64,000 nt of DNA from the NCBI GenBank assembly GCA_027490215.1, contig JAIXYO010000070.1:81960-145959 (forward strand), read 5' to 3'. Of the stretch, positions 18,119-27,152 are shown one piece after another. Position numbers and translations under genes: made by a program. Under the pieces are notes generated by a model, which did no database searches, had not been told where the DNA came from, and worked only from the letters and a program-made list of their open reading frames with translations. Source of the DNA: Rubrivivax sp. Lineage in GTDB: Bacteria > Pseudomonadota > Gammaproteobacteria > Burkholderiales > Burkholderiaceae_C. How positions within the stretch are numbered: position 1 is the stretch's first letter; each line of letters begins with the position of its first letter.

Positions 18119-19291
18119 TCAATCGGTTGCCGGATAAAGCGGCGTGAGGAACTTCTCGCGCCGGTAGCCACGCAGGAACTCGGCCAGGCTCATCGGCGCA
18201 AATCCGCGCGCCCGGTTGGCGGCGCCGATCTCGAACAGCCAGTGGTACTGACGCATGAGGTCTCGCCAGGCTTCGATCAATCCGGTGCGGCGGTCCCAGA
18301 TGTGCGTGCTCTCGGCGCCGGCGCCATTGACTTCGACGATGGTGAAGCCGTGCCCGGCCTGCACCTCGGTGAAGTTCTCGAAGCGCACATCGAAGCGACC
18401 GAAGTGGAACTCCGGCAGGCGCTGTGCAATGTCGTCGAAGCGCGACTCCATCTCGGGCGTCACCAGGTGGGTGCCGTTGCGGAAGATCGCACCGCGGCTG
18501 TGGCTACCGGCAAACGCCAGCCGGATCGCCTCGCCATCGGCCGGCACCGTATCGAGGCGTGCGGTGTGGCGCTTGAAGTAAAGGTGGGTCAGCCGACCGG
18601 CGCGCGGGTCGGCCAGGATCAACTCGCGCAGCGTGCGCCGGCCGTCGCCGATGACATACGGGAAGTACTTCAGCGTGATCGACACGATGCGCCCGCGCGC
18701 TTGGCAGGGCCGGCGGCAGTAGAAGACGCCAGCCTCGCCTTCGAACGGCACCAGCCGTTGCAGCAGCAGCGTTGCGCCGGGCGGAAATGCGCCCAGGTAG
18801 CTCTGGAGCTCGGCGGTCGTGCGCACCAACTTGACACCGGCGCCGCGGCAACCGAGGTCGGGCTTGGCAACCACGGGCAGTGCAAGGCCCGCCGCGGCCA
18901 GTGCAGCCAGCGCCGTGTCGCGCTCCTGAACGACGTCCGACGGCACGGCGGGTCGCTCGATCCGGATGAACGGCGCGACCCACTCCGGCACGTGTTGCAT
19001 GGCCAGCGCCAGGATGTCGGCTTTCGACTCACCGAAGAACCCGCCGCCTGGAAACGATGGATTGGCCACGGTGGGCAGCAGGATCCCGCCGTAGCGAAGC
19101 ATCTGCCATGCGGCATACAGCGCGATCGGTGGGTAGAACGCCCACATTGGCCAGAACTCGAAAAAGCTGGTCGTTGGGCCGCCTTGGTCAAAGGGCGGCA
19201 TGCCGTGGTGGGGACGCGGCGGCAGAGTCGATGGGGTTGGCGCGTCGAGCGGTGGCGTCGTCGTGTCGGGGATGGGCAACACAGAAGTCAT
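18119..19291 (-). CDS. ATP-grasp ligase-like protein
   Basis: This 390-residue protein has an ATP-grasp fold: a glycine-rich ATP-binding loop (VVAKPDLGCRGAGVKLV) and a second nucleotide-binding strand (GATLLLQRLVPFEGEAGVFYCRRP). The metal-binding end is FGRFDVRFEN through FTIVEVNGAGAESTHIWD. The N-terminal 70 residues include a hydrophobic segment (FWPMWAFYPPIALYAAWQML), so it may be membrane-associated. Such enzymes join a carboxylate to an amine or other nucleophile through an acyl-phosphate. Its start overlaps the DedA stop (ATGA). Substrate unknown. Confidence 0.8.
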   Translation of the reverse strand: MTSVLPIPDTTTPPLDAPTPSTLPPRPHHGMPPFDQGGPTTSFFEFWPMWAFYPPIALYAAWQMLRYGGILLPTVANPSFPGGGFFGESKADILALAMQHVPEWVAPFIRIERPAVPSDVVQERDTALAALAAAGLALPVVAKPDLGCRGAGVKLVRTTAELQSYLGAFPPGATLLLQRLVPFEGEAGVFYCRRPCQARGRIVSITLKYFPYVIGDGRRTLRELILADPRAGRLTHLYFKRHTARLDTVPADGEAIRLAFAGSHSRGAIFRNGTHLVTPEMESRFDDIAQRLPEFHFGRFDVRFENFTEVQAGHGFTIVEVNGAGAESTHIWDRRTGLIEAWRDLMRQYHWLFEIGAANRARGFAPMSLAEFLRGYRREKFLTPLYPATD

Positions 19292-19929
19292 GGCGTTGAC
19301 GAAGCAGGCGGTCGCCCACGTTGTTGAATCAGGCGCCAAAGCGGCACTGCGGCGGCCAGCACCAGAATGGGCAAGGCCACCGCCACCGGCAGTGGCAGGC
19401 CGAGTTGTTTCGCGAGCGCGGCGCCAATAGCAAAGCTCAGACCGTACAGTGCGCCGGTCCACAGCGCTACCGCCAGCAGCACCCAGGCAGTAAACGGCGC
19501 GAAGGGAACACGCAGAAAGCCACAAGCGGTGTAAGTCACCAGCCGCAGGCCGGGAATCACTCGGGCCAACAGAACGGCGGTGGGCAGCCGCCGATTCACC
19601 TGCTCACGCGCCCAGGCGCTGCGCTCGCCGATGTAGCGCCGCCGAAGCCAGGGCACACGGGTGGCAGCCATGCCGAGCGCATACAGGCCGAGATCACCAG
19701 CAGCAATGCCGCCGCCCACCGCGGCAAACGACAGGCCCCAGGAGATTGCGCCCTGCGTCGCCAGCGCCACGCCGGCGGCAATCGCCAGGTCTTCGAGCAG
19801 CAGCGTGGTCAGCACGAGCACCAGCGCGATCACCCAGGGATCGGCCATCCCCGAGAGCACACCATTGAACCAGGCCAGTGCCGCATGCCAATCGGCCCAC
19901 ACCAGGGTGGTGCCAGAGTCGCTCAGCAC
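19288..19929 (-). CDS. DedA-family membrane protein
   Basis: This roughly 213-residue membrane protein has the DedA/SNARE-associated pattern: a reentrant region with LLLEDLAIAAGVALATQG, then GGGIAAGDLGLYALG and a second half with RVIPGLRLVTYTACGF. DedA proteins help transport lipids or lipid carriers across the inner membrane. The GTG at 19929, overlapping the hydrolase stop by 7 bases, is chosen as start; an ATG at 19983 inside the hydrolase gene is the alternative. It sits between the hydrolase and ATP-grasp genes, overlapping both. Confidence 0.82.
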   Translation of the reverse strand: MLSDSGTTLVWADWHAALAWFNGVLSGMADPWVIALVLVLTTLLLEDLAIAAGVALATQGAISWGLSFAAVGGGIAAGDLGLYALGMAATRVPWLRRRYIGERSAWAREQVNRRLPTAVLLARVIPGLRLVTYTACGFLRVPFAPFTAWVLLAVALWTGALYGLSFAIGAALAKQLGLPLPVAVALPILVLAAAVPLWRLIQQRGRPPASSTP

Positions 19930-20849
19930 GACGCCCCCAATGCCCAGGCCATGGCCTTTCGCACGACGGCGACCGAGTTCCAAGGCAGGAAATGGTTCTG
20001 GCCCTCGAGCAACTCTGTCTTCACGCAGCGCGCACCAATGAGCCTGGCTTGCATGAACGGCACGTTGGCGACCGGCACGAGACTGTCCTTGGTGCCATGC
20101 ACGTTCAGAATCGGCGCCGTGATCTTTGGCAGAAGGCGATTCAAAGCTTCGAGTTCGGGCTTCAGCGCGATCAGTTCAGCGTTGGCGTTGCGGATCGCGC
20201 GTGGCAGAGCCCAGCGCACTGCCGCCCAGGTGCCAACCCATTGCATCGGATTGATCTCTTCAAGCCCGGGGTCGAGCGACGCGGCCAACAGCACCACTGC
20301 AGCCACCCGGTCCGGATGCGCTGCCGCAACGCGCGCAACGATCGGACCGCCCAGCGAATGGCCAAGCAGTACCACCCGGCGCCCGTCGGTCGGAAACAGC
20401 GCGTAAACCGCTGCCGCCTGCGCTTCGAGGCTCGTCACCGCGCCATCCGGGCCGCTGTCGCCAAACCCCGGCCGGTCCAACGCCACCACGTCGGCGCCTG
20501 GCGGCGGATTGGTCAGGTATTCGGACCAGCCCGAAGCCGAGCCTGGGGTGCCGTGCACCAGGATCAGACGCGGCGCAGCGGGGTCACCGGCCTGCAGGTA
20601 GTTGAGTGTGCTGTTCAGCGGTGCACCGACTGTGATGCGATGACGCAGCGCCTCAATACCACCGTCGGCCGCGCGCAGCCCGGAGGGCTGTAGGCCGATG
20701 GTCGCGGCGATCACACCACACGCGCTCCACAGTCTGCAGGGCTTCGGCGTCCAGGCCCGAGGCACGTCCGCCGATCCCGCATCACGAGCATCTGGGTGAG
20801 TGGCGAAATCACGTTGTTTTCCCGCGGTCGGCGCGGTATTGCGAGGCAT
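19923..20849 (-). CDS. Alpha/beta-hydrolase fold protein
   Basis: The protein has 308 residues. The nucleophile elbow is GHSLGG, the oxyanion region LVHGTPGSASGW, and the acid-His pair lies in HGTKDSLVP and GQNHFLPW. An N-terminal hydrophobic segment (CGVIAATIGLQPSGLRAADG) looks like a signal or anchor. It could be an esterase, lipase or amidase; substrate unknown. The ATG at 20849 has GGAG nearby. It is the first gene of a hydrolase-DedA-ATP-grasp operon, divergent from the OlsB-like acyltransferase gene. Confidence 0.82.
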   Translation of the reverse strand: MPRNTAPTAGKQRDFATHPDARDAGSADVPRAWTPKPCRLWSACGVIAATIGLQPSGLRAADGGIEALRHRITVGAPLNSTLNYLQAGDPAAPRLILVHGTPGSASGWSEYLTNPPPGADVVALDRPGFGDSGPDGAVTSLEAQAAAVYALFPTDGRRVVLLGHSLGGPIVARVAAAHPDRVAAVVLLAASLDPGLEEINPMQWVGTWAAVRWALPRAIRNANAELIALKPELEALNRLLPKITAPILNVHGTKDSLVPVANVPFMQARLIGARCVKTELLEGQNHFLPWNSVAVVRKAMAWALGASC

Positions 20850-21074
20850 CTCCGGGTCTCCCTGTCGGCGGACAGCCTGCTCGCGAACGACAGGCATCTG
20901 CTTGAGTCGTTGCATCGACTTGATTCTTACCGAAGCGGTTGTAAGCAAGCACGGTGCTGCGGCGACGAGGGCTTTGTCAGGATCTTGCCTCGTTCGGAGA
21001 TCCAGGCGGCTGCCGGCATGCATTTCGCTGCGGTCGTACTCATGTTGAGACGGCCTGTCCCGATTGAAACGACG

Positions 21075-21848
21075 ATGAACCCGCTATCCACACCGGCGCC
21101 GTTGGGCTCCACGCAGCCACACAGCGCACCGGTCTATGCGCTGCGCCTCGGGGCGCAGCCCAGCGATGTGCAGTCTGCTCAGGCGCTGCGCTTCGAGGTC
21201 TTCAACCTCGAACTCAATGAGGGTTTGGCGCAGTCGTATGACACTGGTCTGGATGTCGACCCGTTCGACGCGGTCTGCGACCACTTGATCGTCGACGATC
21301 TGGCAAGCGGTCGTGTGGTTGGCACCTACCGACTGCAAACCGGACAGCGAGCCGCCCATGCGCTGGGGTACTACAGCGCTCAGGAGTTCGACTTCGCCCC
21401 CTTCGAAGCCATGCGTACGCAGACGATCGAATTGGGCCGCGCCTGCATCCATGCCGATCACCGCAATTTCACGGTGCTCAATCTGCTGTGGAAAGGGATC
21501 GCCAGCTACGCGCAGCAACATGGCGCACGCTATCTGCTGGGCTGCAGTTCGCTGACCTCGCAAGACGAGGCGGTCGGTGCCGCCGCGTACAAGCGACTGA
21601 CGCCGAACCTGACGCCACCGGCTTGGCGCACTCGGCCCTTGCCCACCTTTGAATGTGCGATGGAGGTGGTGTCGCCGCAGGTCCCGCGCATCCCGCGATT
21701 GCTATCGGCTTATCTGGCGCTCGGCGCTGGGATATGTGGCCCGCCGGCCATCGACCGTGCATTCCGCACCATCGATTTCCTGACCTGGCTGGACCTTGAA
21801 TCGCCGGCACTCCAGGCACTGCGCAAGCGGGGGCGCTTCCTGGCCTGA
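21075..21848 (+). CDS. OlsB-like GNAT N-acyltransferase
   Basis: This 257-residue protein resembles the hemolysin/OlsB branch of GNAT enzymes that transfer a fatty acyl chain from acyl-ACP to an amino group, as in ornithine lipid synthesis. The conserved blocks are LRFEVFNLELNEG, DHLIVDDLASGRVVGTYRLQ, IELGRACIHADHRN and LLGCSSLTSQD. No OlsA/PlsC-type partner is adjacent, so it may make an N-acyl amino acid or another lipid. The ATG at 21075 gives a normal N-terminus. It is divergent from the hydrolase-DedA-ATP-grasp operon. Confidence 0.82.
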   Translation: MNPLSTPAPLGSTQPHSAPVYALRLGAQPSDVQSAQALRFEVFNLELNEGLAQSYDTGLDVDPFDAVCDHLIVDDLASGRVVGTYRLQTGQRAAHALGYYSAQEFDFAPFEAMRTQTIELGRACIHADHRNFTVLNLLWKGIASYAQQHGARYLLGCSSLTSQDEAVGAAAYKRLTPNLTPPAWRTRPLPTFECAMEVVSPQVPRIPRLLSAYLALGAGICGPPAIDRAFRTIDFLTWLDLESPALQALRKRGRFLA

Positions 21849-21868
21849 GCTGCTCAGGCCGATGATGT

Positions 21869-23530
21869 TCAGTCTGGCGCCTGCGAATGGCCGCGGGAGC
21901 CGCGCACTGGCTCGGTGTAAGGCTGCCCGGGCGGGACCAGCTTCGCCTCGGGCGGATCGCTCCGGTAGTGAGGCGACATGATCTGCACACCGCATTCATT
22001 GAATACATCCTGAATGTTGGCGTGCAGCGCGCTCAGCACCGCTGCGCGCGGCCGCGGCTCGCTGGGGATGGCCTGGCAGACCAGCCGGTACTCGGGGTAG
22101 AAGTCGGACAAGGCCGTCTGGAACACGCGCGGGGCCGGCATCGCGAGCATGCCCGGCGTTCGGCGCGCCGCCTCGATGAGCATGGACTCCACCTGTCGCC
22201 ATGGCGTGTCGTAGCCAATGGTCACGGTGGTGTCGACGACGAATCCCGGCCCATGCACTGCGCGCGAGTAGTTCTTGCTGACACTGCCGAGCACCAGCGA
22301 GTTCGGGAAGGTCAGTTCTTCGCCCAGCCCGGTACGCATGCGGGTGATGAAAGCGCCCATCTCGGTGACCGTTCCCTCATGCTCGTTGATCCGCACGTAC
22401 TCGCCGACACGCAGCGTGCGCGAGTACATCAGCACCAGCCCGCTCGCTGCCTGACCGAACAGGCTGGACCCGCCGAGCGTCACCATCAATCCGATCAGCA
22501 GTGACAGCCCCTTGAAGGCCTCGCTCTGCGCGCCCGGAAGGTAGGGGTATGCCATCACGGCAGCGAACAGCCACACAGCGATGCCGAACAGGCGCTGGGT
22601 GGGGCGAGCGGTGTCGGCGTCCAGCCAACCGCCTTGCCGCTCGCCGGTGGCGGCCAGCCGGGTAAAGAACGGGCGGAACAGCGCGATCACGCCGCGCGCG
22701 ATCAGAAAGATGACGATGGCGAGCAGCAGGTTGGGCAGCGCGCCAAAGACGCCTTGGCCGATGCGGTCCGCCACATCAAGCAGGTAGCGGGTAAGTTCCT
22801 CGCCCCAGGGCCGGGTGTACGGAAACTGGCGCAGGACATAGCCCAGCCACTCGTAGGCCAGCACCAATGCCAGCGTCCACCAGAGTGCACGCACGGCGAG
22901 TCGCACCGCCGCGACCAGTCGCTCGGTATGCAACAGCTCGGCACCGGCCAGCCGCACACCGGCAGCACTCTGCGTCACGAATCTCTCCAGGCGGACCGTT
23001 GCCCAGCGGCGCGCTCGCCATGCCGCCATCGCGATGGCCAGCGCGATCAGTGTCGCCAGCGCGCTTCGCCCCAGGCCCCACAGCAGGCGCTGACTGTCAC
23101 GTCCTTCGCGCGTCTCGGCCAGCGACAACCGCAGAGCGTCTCGTGCGGCCGCACTGGCCTGCGCCAGCGTCTGCGCGCGGAGCGGGTCTGCATCGGCGGG
23201 CACCAGCACCAATGCCAGTTCGCCATCGACCAGCAACACATGCCCTTGGGGCTCGACCTGGACCGTCACCTCGCCCTGCACCGCCCGGTCAAGCAACTCT
23301 TCCAGGATCGCCTCGGTGCGTTGCGCGCGACGCTCGGGTGGCACGCCCAGGTATGGGGCACGGAAGATGGTGACCGTGCGGTTGTCGACCACGACGGGCA
23401 CCTCAGTCGCTGCAGCGCCAGGCGCTTCCGTGGCCGTCGTTGGCGCGGGCTGCGCCCACACTGCCGCAGCGACCGACCACAGCCAGACTGCCCACCCGAA
23501 ACGCTTGACGAACCTCATCGATACCGCCAT
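21869..23530 (-). CDS. Large MscS-family mechanosensitive channel
   Basis: This 553-residue protein has a signal peptide (to about AVWAQP) and a periplasmic N-terminal domain of about 110 residues. Four or five transmembrane segments follow. The MscS pore segment is LGGSSLFGQAASGLVLMYSRTLRVGEYVRI, followed by a cytoplasmic beta-domain and cage. It gates ions or solutes during osmotic downshock. It lies 6 bp downstream of a second MscS gene on the same strand. Its C-terminal tail is Pro/Arg-rich. Confidence 0.9.
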   Translation of the reverse strand: MAVSMRFVKRFGWAVWLWSVAAAVWAQPAPTTATEAPGAAATEVPVVVDNRTVTIFRAPYLGVPPERRAQRTEAILEELLDRAVQGEVTVQVEPQGHVLLVDGELALVLVPADADPLRAQTLAQASAAARDALRLSLAETREGRDSQRLLWGLGRSALATLIALAIAMAAWRARRWATVRLERFVTQSAAGVRLAGAELLHTERLVAAVRLAVRALWWTLALVLAYEWLGYVLRQFPYTRPWGEELTRYLLDVADRIGQGVFGALPNLLLAIVIFLIARGVIALFRPFFTRLAATGERQGGWLDADTARPTQRLFGIAVWLFAAVMAYPYLPGAQSEAFKGLSLLIGLMVTLGGSSLFGQAASGLVLMYSRTLRVGEYVRINEHEGTVTEMGAFITRMRTGLGEELTFPNSLVLGSVSKNYSRAVHGPGFVVDTTVTIGYDTPWRQVESMLIEAARRTPGMLAMPAPRVFQTALSDFYPEYRLVCQAIPSEPRPRAAVLSALHANIQDVFNECGVQIMSPHYRSDPPEAKLVPPGQPYTEPVRGSRGHSQAPD

Positions 23531-23536
23531 GGCCGC

Positions 23537-24343
23537 TCAGATCTGGCGGATCTGGTGCAGTGCCGAGGGCACCGGCCAGCCGGCCTCCTGGCAGACCTTG
23601 ATGATGGCTTCGTTGGTGTCGAAATAGACCTGCCAGTAGTGATCGGTGTGGGTGTACGGCCGCACGGCGATCTGCGGGCCTTCGAGTTTCATGTCGAGCA
23701 GGTTCACCTCGGGGGGCATCTCCTTCGACACATTGGGGATCAGCGCCACCGCGGCCCTCAAACGCGCGATGGCGTCCAGCGGATCCACGCCGTTGGCCAG
23801 TTGGGCGACCCGCTCGACGCGGCGCACCGGCAACACCGAAAAGTTCTGGATCGTGTCGCCAAAGATCTTGCCGTTGCCGATCAGAGTCATCACGTTGTCC
23901 GGCGTGACGATGGTGGTGCCGAAGAGACCCAGTTCGTGCACCGTGCCGACGGTGCCGCCGATGCTGACGAAATCACCCACCTTGAACGGCCGCAGGATCA
24001 GCATGAACGCGCCGGCGGCAAAGTTGCCAAGCAGACCGCTCCACGCCGCACCGATCGCCACACCCGCGCCAGCCAGCATGGCGGCGAACGATGTCGTCTC
24101 GATGCCGAAGTAGCCCAGGATGCCGAGCACCAGCGCGATGTTCAGCGCGATGGCGATGATCGAACCGAGGTACTTGGTCAGTGTCGGATCGACGTGGTTG
24201 CGGTTCATCGCCGCCTGCATCAGCCCGATCACCCGGCCGATCAGCCATCGCCCGACGATCCAGAACGCCAGCGCCGCCAGCACCTTCAGCGCGATGTCGA
24301 TCGCGGTGGTGCCGAGAAAGGTTTGTATCGATTCGATGTTCAT
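23537..24343 (-). CDS. mscS: Small-conductance mechanosensitive channel, MscS type
   Basis: This 268-residue protein is close to canonical MscS in length and layout. It has three transmembrane helices, with TM3 containing AGAGVAIGAAWSGLLGNFAAGAFMLILRPFKVGDFV. A beta domain with ELGLFGTTIVTPDNV and a C-terminal alpha-beta domain follow. The ATG at 24343 follows AAGGGAG. It is followed after 6 bp by the larger MscS paralogue, so both are probably made from one transcript. It opens to release solutes under membrane tension. Confidence 0.92.
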   Translation of the reverse strand: MNIESIQTFLGTTAIDIALKVLAALAFWIVGRWLIGRVIGLMQAAMNRNHVDPTLTKYLGSIIAIALNIALVLGILGYFGIETTSFAAMLAGAGVAIGAAWSGLLGNFAAGAFMLILRPFKVGDFVSIGGTVGTVHELGLFGTTIVTPDNVMTLIGNGKIFGDTIQNFSVLPVRRVERVAQLANGVDPLDAIARLRAAVALIPNVSKEMPPEVNLLDMKLEGPQIAVRPYTHTDHYWQVYFDTNEAIIKVCQEAGWPVPSALHQIRQI

Positions 24344-24487
24344 CCGGAACTCCCTTGGAATGTGAGTGGTCGATTGCCGCTGCGGCCACTGCTCAGCCCC
24401 CCCGCGCAGCCTGCTCAGGTTGTAGCCGAAATCCAGGCCCCGTTTCCCGGCTTCAGCTGACGCAGCGGTCTTCGTTAGGATCGACCG

Positions 24488-25606
24488 ATGACACGCAGCG
24501 CTGAACTGCCCTCCCCTGCCGCCTGGTGGCGCGTACGCAGCCTGCCGCTGTGGAGCCTCGCGTTGCCCCTGCTGGCCTTGCTGACAATGGCGCTGAGCTG
24601 GGGGGCGCCGCTCGGCCTGGTTCTGGGCGCGGTGCTCATCGCTTCGCTGTTCCTGGCGGTGGTGTCCGCGATCCACCACGCCGAGGTGGTGGCGCACCGT
24701 GTCGGCGAGCCCTATGGCACGCTGGTTCTGGCGGTCGCCGTGACGATCATCGAGGTGGCCCTGATCGTCGCGCTGATGCTGGCCGGTGGGGCGAGTGCCA
24801 ACACGCTGGCGCGCGACACAGTGTTCTCGGCGGTGATGATTGTCTGCAATGGCGTGGTCGGCCTGTGCCTGGTGGTGGGCGGCCTGCGCCATGGTGTGCT
24901 GGCCTTTCGCGTCGAAGGCACCAGCCCGGCGCTGGCGTCGCTCGCCGCTCTGGCGGGCCTGGCGCTGGTGTTGCCGAGTTTCACCACCACCACCCCCGGG
25001 CCCACCTACAGTGGTTCGCAGCTGGCGTTTGCCGGCGTGACCTCACTGGCGCTTTACGGCGTGTTCGTCTTCGTGCAGACAGTGCGCCACCGCGACTACT
25101 TCCTGCCTGTCGACAACACCGACGAGGACAGCCACGCCGCACCTCCAGCGAACTGGGTCGCCTGGACCAGCCTGGGCCTGCTCATGATTTCGCTGGTCGG
25201 CGTGGTCGGCCTCGCCAAGGCGCTGGCGCCTGCGCTGGAAGCCGGCGTGGCTGCGGCTGGCGCACCGAAGGCGGTGGCCGGCGTGGTGATCGCGCTGATC
25301 GTTCTGTTGCCGGAAACCGGCGCTGCGCTGCGGGCGGCGCGCGGCAACCGCATGCAGAGCAGTCTGAACCTCGCGCTGGGTTCTGGGTTGGCCAGCATCG
25401 GCCTGACGATCCCGGTGGTGGCGGCGCTGTCGCCGTGGTTTCCGTTCCCGCTGGTGCTGGGCCTGCGCCCCACCGACATCGTGCTGCTGATGCTGACTCT
25501 GGTGGTGGGTACGCTGACCTTGGGCAGCGGTCGCGCCACCGTGATGCAAGGCGCCGTTCACCTGGTGCTCTTCGCGGCCTTTCTTTTCCTGACAGTGGTT
25601 CCCTGA
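24488..25606 (+). CDS. chaA: Calcium/proton antiporter of the ChaA family
   Basis: This 372-residue protein of the CaCA superfamily has about eleven hydrophobic segments and two alpha-repeat motifs. The first is VSAIHHAEVVAHRVGEPYGTLVLAVAVTIIEVALI and the second is VIALIVLLPETGAALRAARGNRMQSSLNLALGSGLASIGLTIP. It exchanges Ca2+ or Na+ for protons across the inner membrane. It is divergent from the MscS pair, 144 bp away. A GCACGG/CCGTGC hairpin just after the stop may end the transcript. Confidence 0.9.
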   Translation: MTRSAELPSPAAWWRVRSLPLWSLALPLLALLTMALSWGAPLGLVLGAVLIASLFLAVVSAIHHAEVVAHRVGEPYGTLVLAVAVTIIEVALIVALMLAGGASANTLARDTVFSAVMIVCNGVVGLCLVVGGLRHGVLAFRVEGTSPALASLAALAGLALVLPSFTTTTPGPTYSGSQLAFAGVTSLALYGVFVFVQTVRHRDYFLPVDNTDEDSHAAPPANWVAWTSLGLLMISLVGVVGLAKALAPALEAGVAAAGAPKAVAGVVIALIVLLPETGAALRAARGNRMQSSLNLALGSGLASIGLTIPVVAALSPWFPFPLVLGLRPTDIVLLMLTLVVGTLTLGSGRATVMQGAVHLVLFAAFLFLTVVP

Positions 25607-25843
25607 GTGGCTGCACGGTCATGCCGTGCATGTCCGGGTGAGTCGTGATTTTCCGGGTCTGGATCGGGGCGTCCTGTCGGTGCGGCGTCGAACAGACGCC
25701 ACGGCATGGTGCGGCGCACGATGGCTGATGAGCCAGCGCAGAAGAAGTCTCGCGTGAACACCCTCCACCCCTCATCGCAGCGCCGACCGCAACACCGAGG
25801 TTCGCCCGATGTCGCTGTCAGCCACTGCGCTGGCCCCTGAGCC

Positions 25844-26788
25844 ATGGAGTTCAAGGACTATTACGCCGCACTCGGCGTCGAGAAGACGGCCACCACCGAC
25901 CAGATCAAGCGTGCCTATCGCAAGCTCGCCCGCAAGTACCACCCGGACCTGAACAAGGCGGCCGACGCCGAGGCCCGTTTCAAGGATGTGGCCGAGGCCT
26001 ACGAGGCGCTTCAAGACCCCGAAAAGCGCGCGGCATATGACGCGCTGGGGGCAGATCATCGCGACGGCCGATCGTTCACGCCCCCACCCGGCTGGGACAG
26101 CGGCTTCGAATACAGCGGCCGCGGAGACGCTGACGATGCGCGTGCGCACAGCGACTTCTTCGAAACGCTGTTCGGCCGTCAGGCCGCTGGGGCTCGCGGA
26201 CCGCGCCGCAGCGCGAGCCAGGCCGGCAGCGACCACCACGCGAAGGTGGAGATCGAGCTCAAGGACACCTACCGCGGAGCAAGCCGCACAGTGTCACTGC
26301 GCACACCGCAGGTGGACGCCGCTGGACGGGTGACGCTCACGACGCGGCAGCTGACTGTCAACATCACGAAGGGCGTGCGCAGTGGACAGCACCTGCGCTT
26401 GGCAGGCCAGGGCGGCGCAGGCTTCGGCGAAGGTCCGGCGGGCGATCTCTACCTTGAAATTCAGATCGCACCCGATGCGCGCTTTCGTGTCGATGACCGG
26501 GATGTCGCCATCGATCTGCCGGTAGCACCCTGGGAGGCTGCGCTCGGCGCCAGCGTCACGCTGCCGACGCCCGACGGCAATGTGCAGCTGTCCATACCTC
26601 CAGGCTCGGCCAGCGGACGACGACTGCGCCTGAAGGGCAAGGGCATTCCGAGCCAGCCACCCGGCGACCTTTACGCTGTGCTGACGATTGCGATACCGCC
26701 CAGCGAGACGACGGCCGCTCGCGAGGCCTGGACCCAACTCGCCACGGCGTTTGCAGATTTCAACCCGCGACAGGCGCTGGAGGGCTGA
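25844..26788 (+). CDS. cbpA: DnaJ-class co-chaperone, CbpA type
   Basis: This 314-residue protein has an N-terminal J domain with the HPD motif in KYHPDLNKAADAEARF. A Gly/Phe-containing linker and two beta-rich C-terminal substrate domains follow. It lacks the four CxxCxGxG zinc repeats of DnaJ, as expected of CbpA. It stimulates DnaK ATPase and is normally held in check by CbpM. The cbpM gene follows after 2 bp. The 237 bp upstream holds no gene and no promoter I can name. Confidence 0.93.
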   Translation: MEFKDYYAALGVEKTATTDQIKRAYRKLARKYHPDLNKAADAEARFKDVAEAYEALQDPEKRAAYDALGADHRDGRSFTPPPGWDSGFEYSGRGDADDARAHSDFFETLFGRQAAGARGPRRSASQAGSDHHAKVEIELKDTYRGASRTVSLRTPQVDAAGRVTLTTRQLTVNITKGVRSGQHLRLAGQGGAGFGEGPAGDLYLEIQIAPDARFRVDDRDVAIDLPVAPWEAALGASVTLPTPDGNVQLSIPPGSASGRRLRLKGKGIPSQPPGDLYAVLTIAIPPSETTAAREAWTQLATAFADFNPRQALEG

Positions 26789-26790
26789 CC

Positions 26791-27120
26791 ATGGTCGAGC
26801 ACGAGTTGATGGTCACGCACGGCGTGATCGTCGAAAACAACCTGCAGTTCACGCTGATCGAATTGAGCCAGGCTTGTCACGCCGACAGCGCGCAACTGGT
26901 CGAGCTGGTGGAAGAAGGCGCGTTGGAGCCACTGGGCAACGATGCCTCGAACTGGCGCTTTGAAGGCAGCGCGTTCAGCCGCGCCTGCACCGCGCTGCGC
27001 CTGGCGCGCGATCTGCATCTGAATGCCGCCAGCGTGGCATTGGTGCTCGATCTGCTCGACGAGGTCGATGCGCTCAACGCCCGTCTGCGACGACTCGGCC
27101 ACGGCGCACCGTTGGGCTGA
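26791..27120 (+). CDS. cbpM: Chaperone modulator CbpM
   Basis: This 109-residue MerR-like winged-helix protein inhibits CbpA by binding its J domain. The N-terminal TLIELSQACHADSAQLVELVEEGALEP and the C-terminal coiled-coil-like LVLDLLDEVDALNARLRRL match the family. It directly follows cbpA and converges with the TonB-like gene 33 bp away. Confidence 0.9.
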   Translation: MVEHELMVTHGVIVENNLQFTLIELSQACHADSAQLVELVEEGALEPLGNDASNWRFEGSAFSRACTALRLARDLHLNAASVALVLDLLDEVDALNARLRRLGHGAPLG

Positions 27121-27152
27121 GGCAGCCGCCCCCGCAGCCCCTCGAACGTCGG

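Noticed and set aside
22634..24460. 608-codon frame opposite the two MscS genes
   Set aside because: Antisense shadow with a low-complexity His/Gln/Arg composition.
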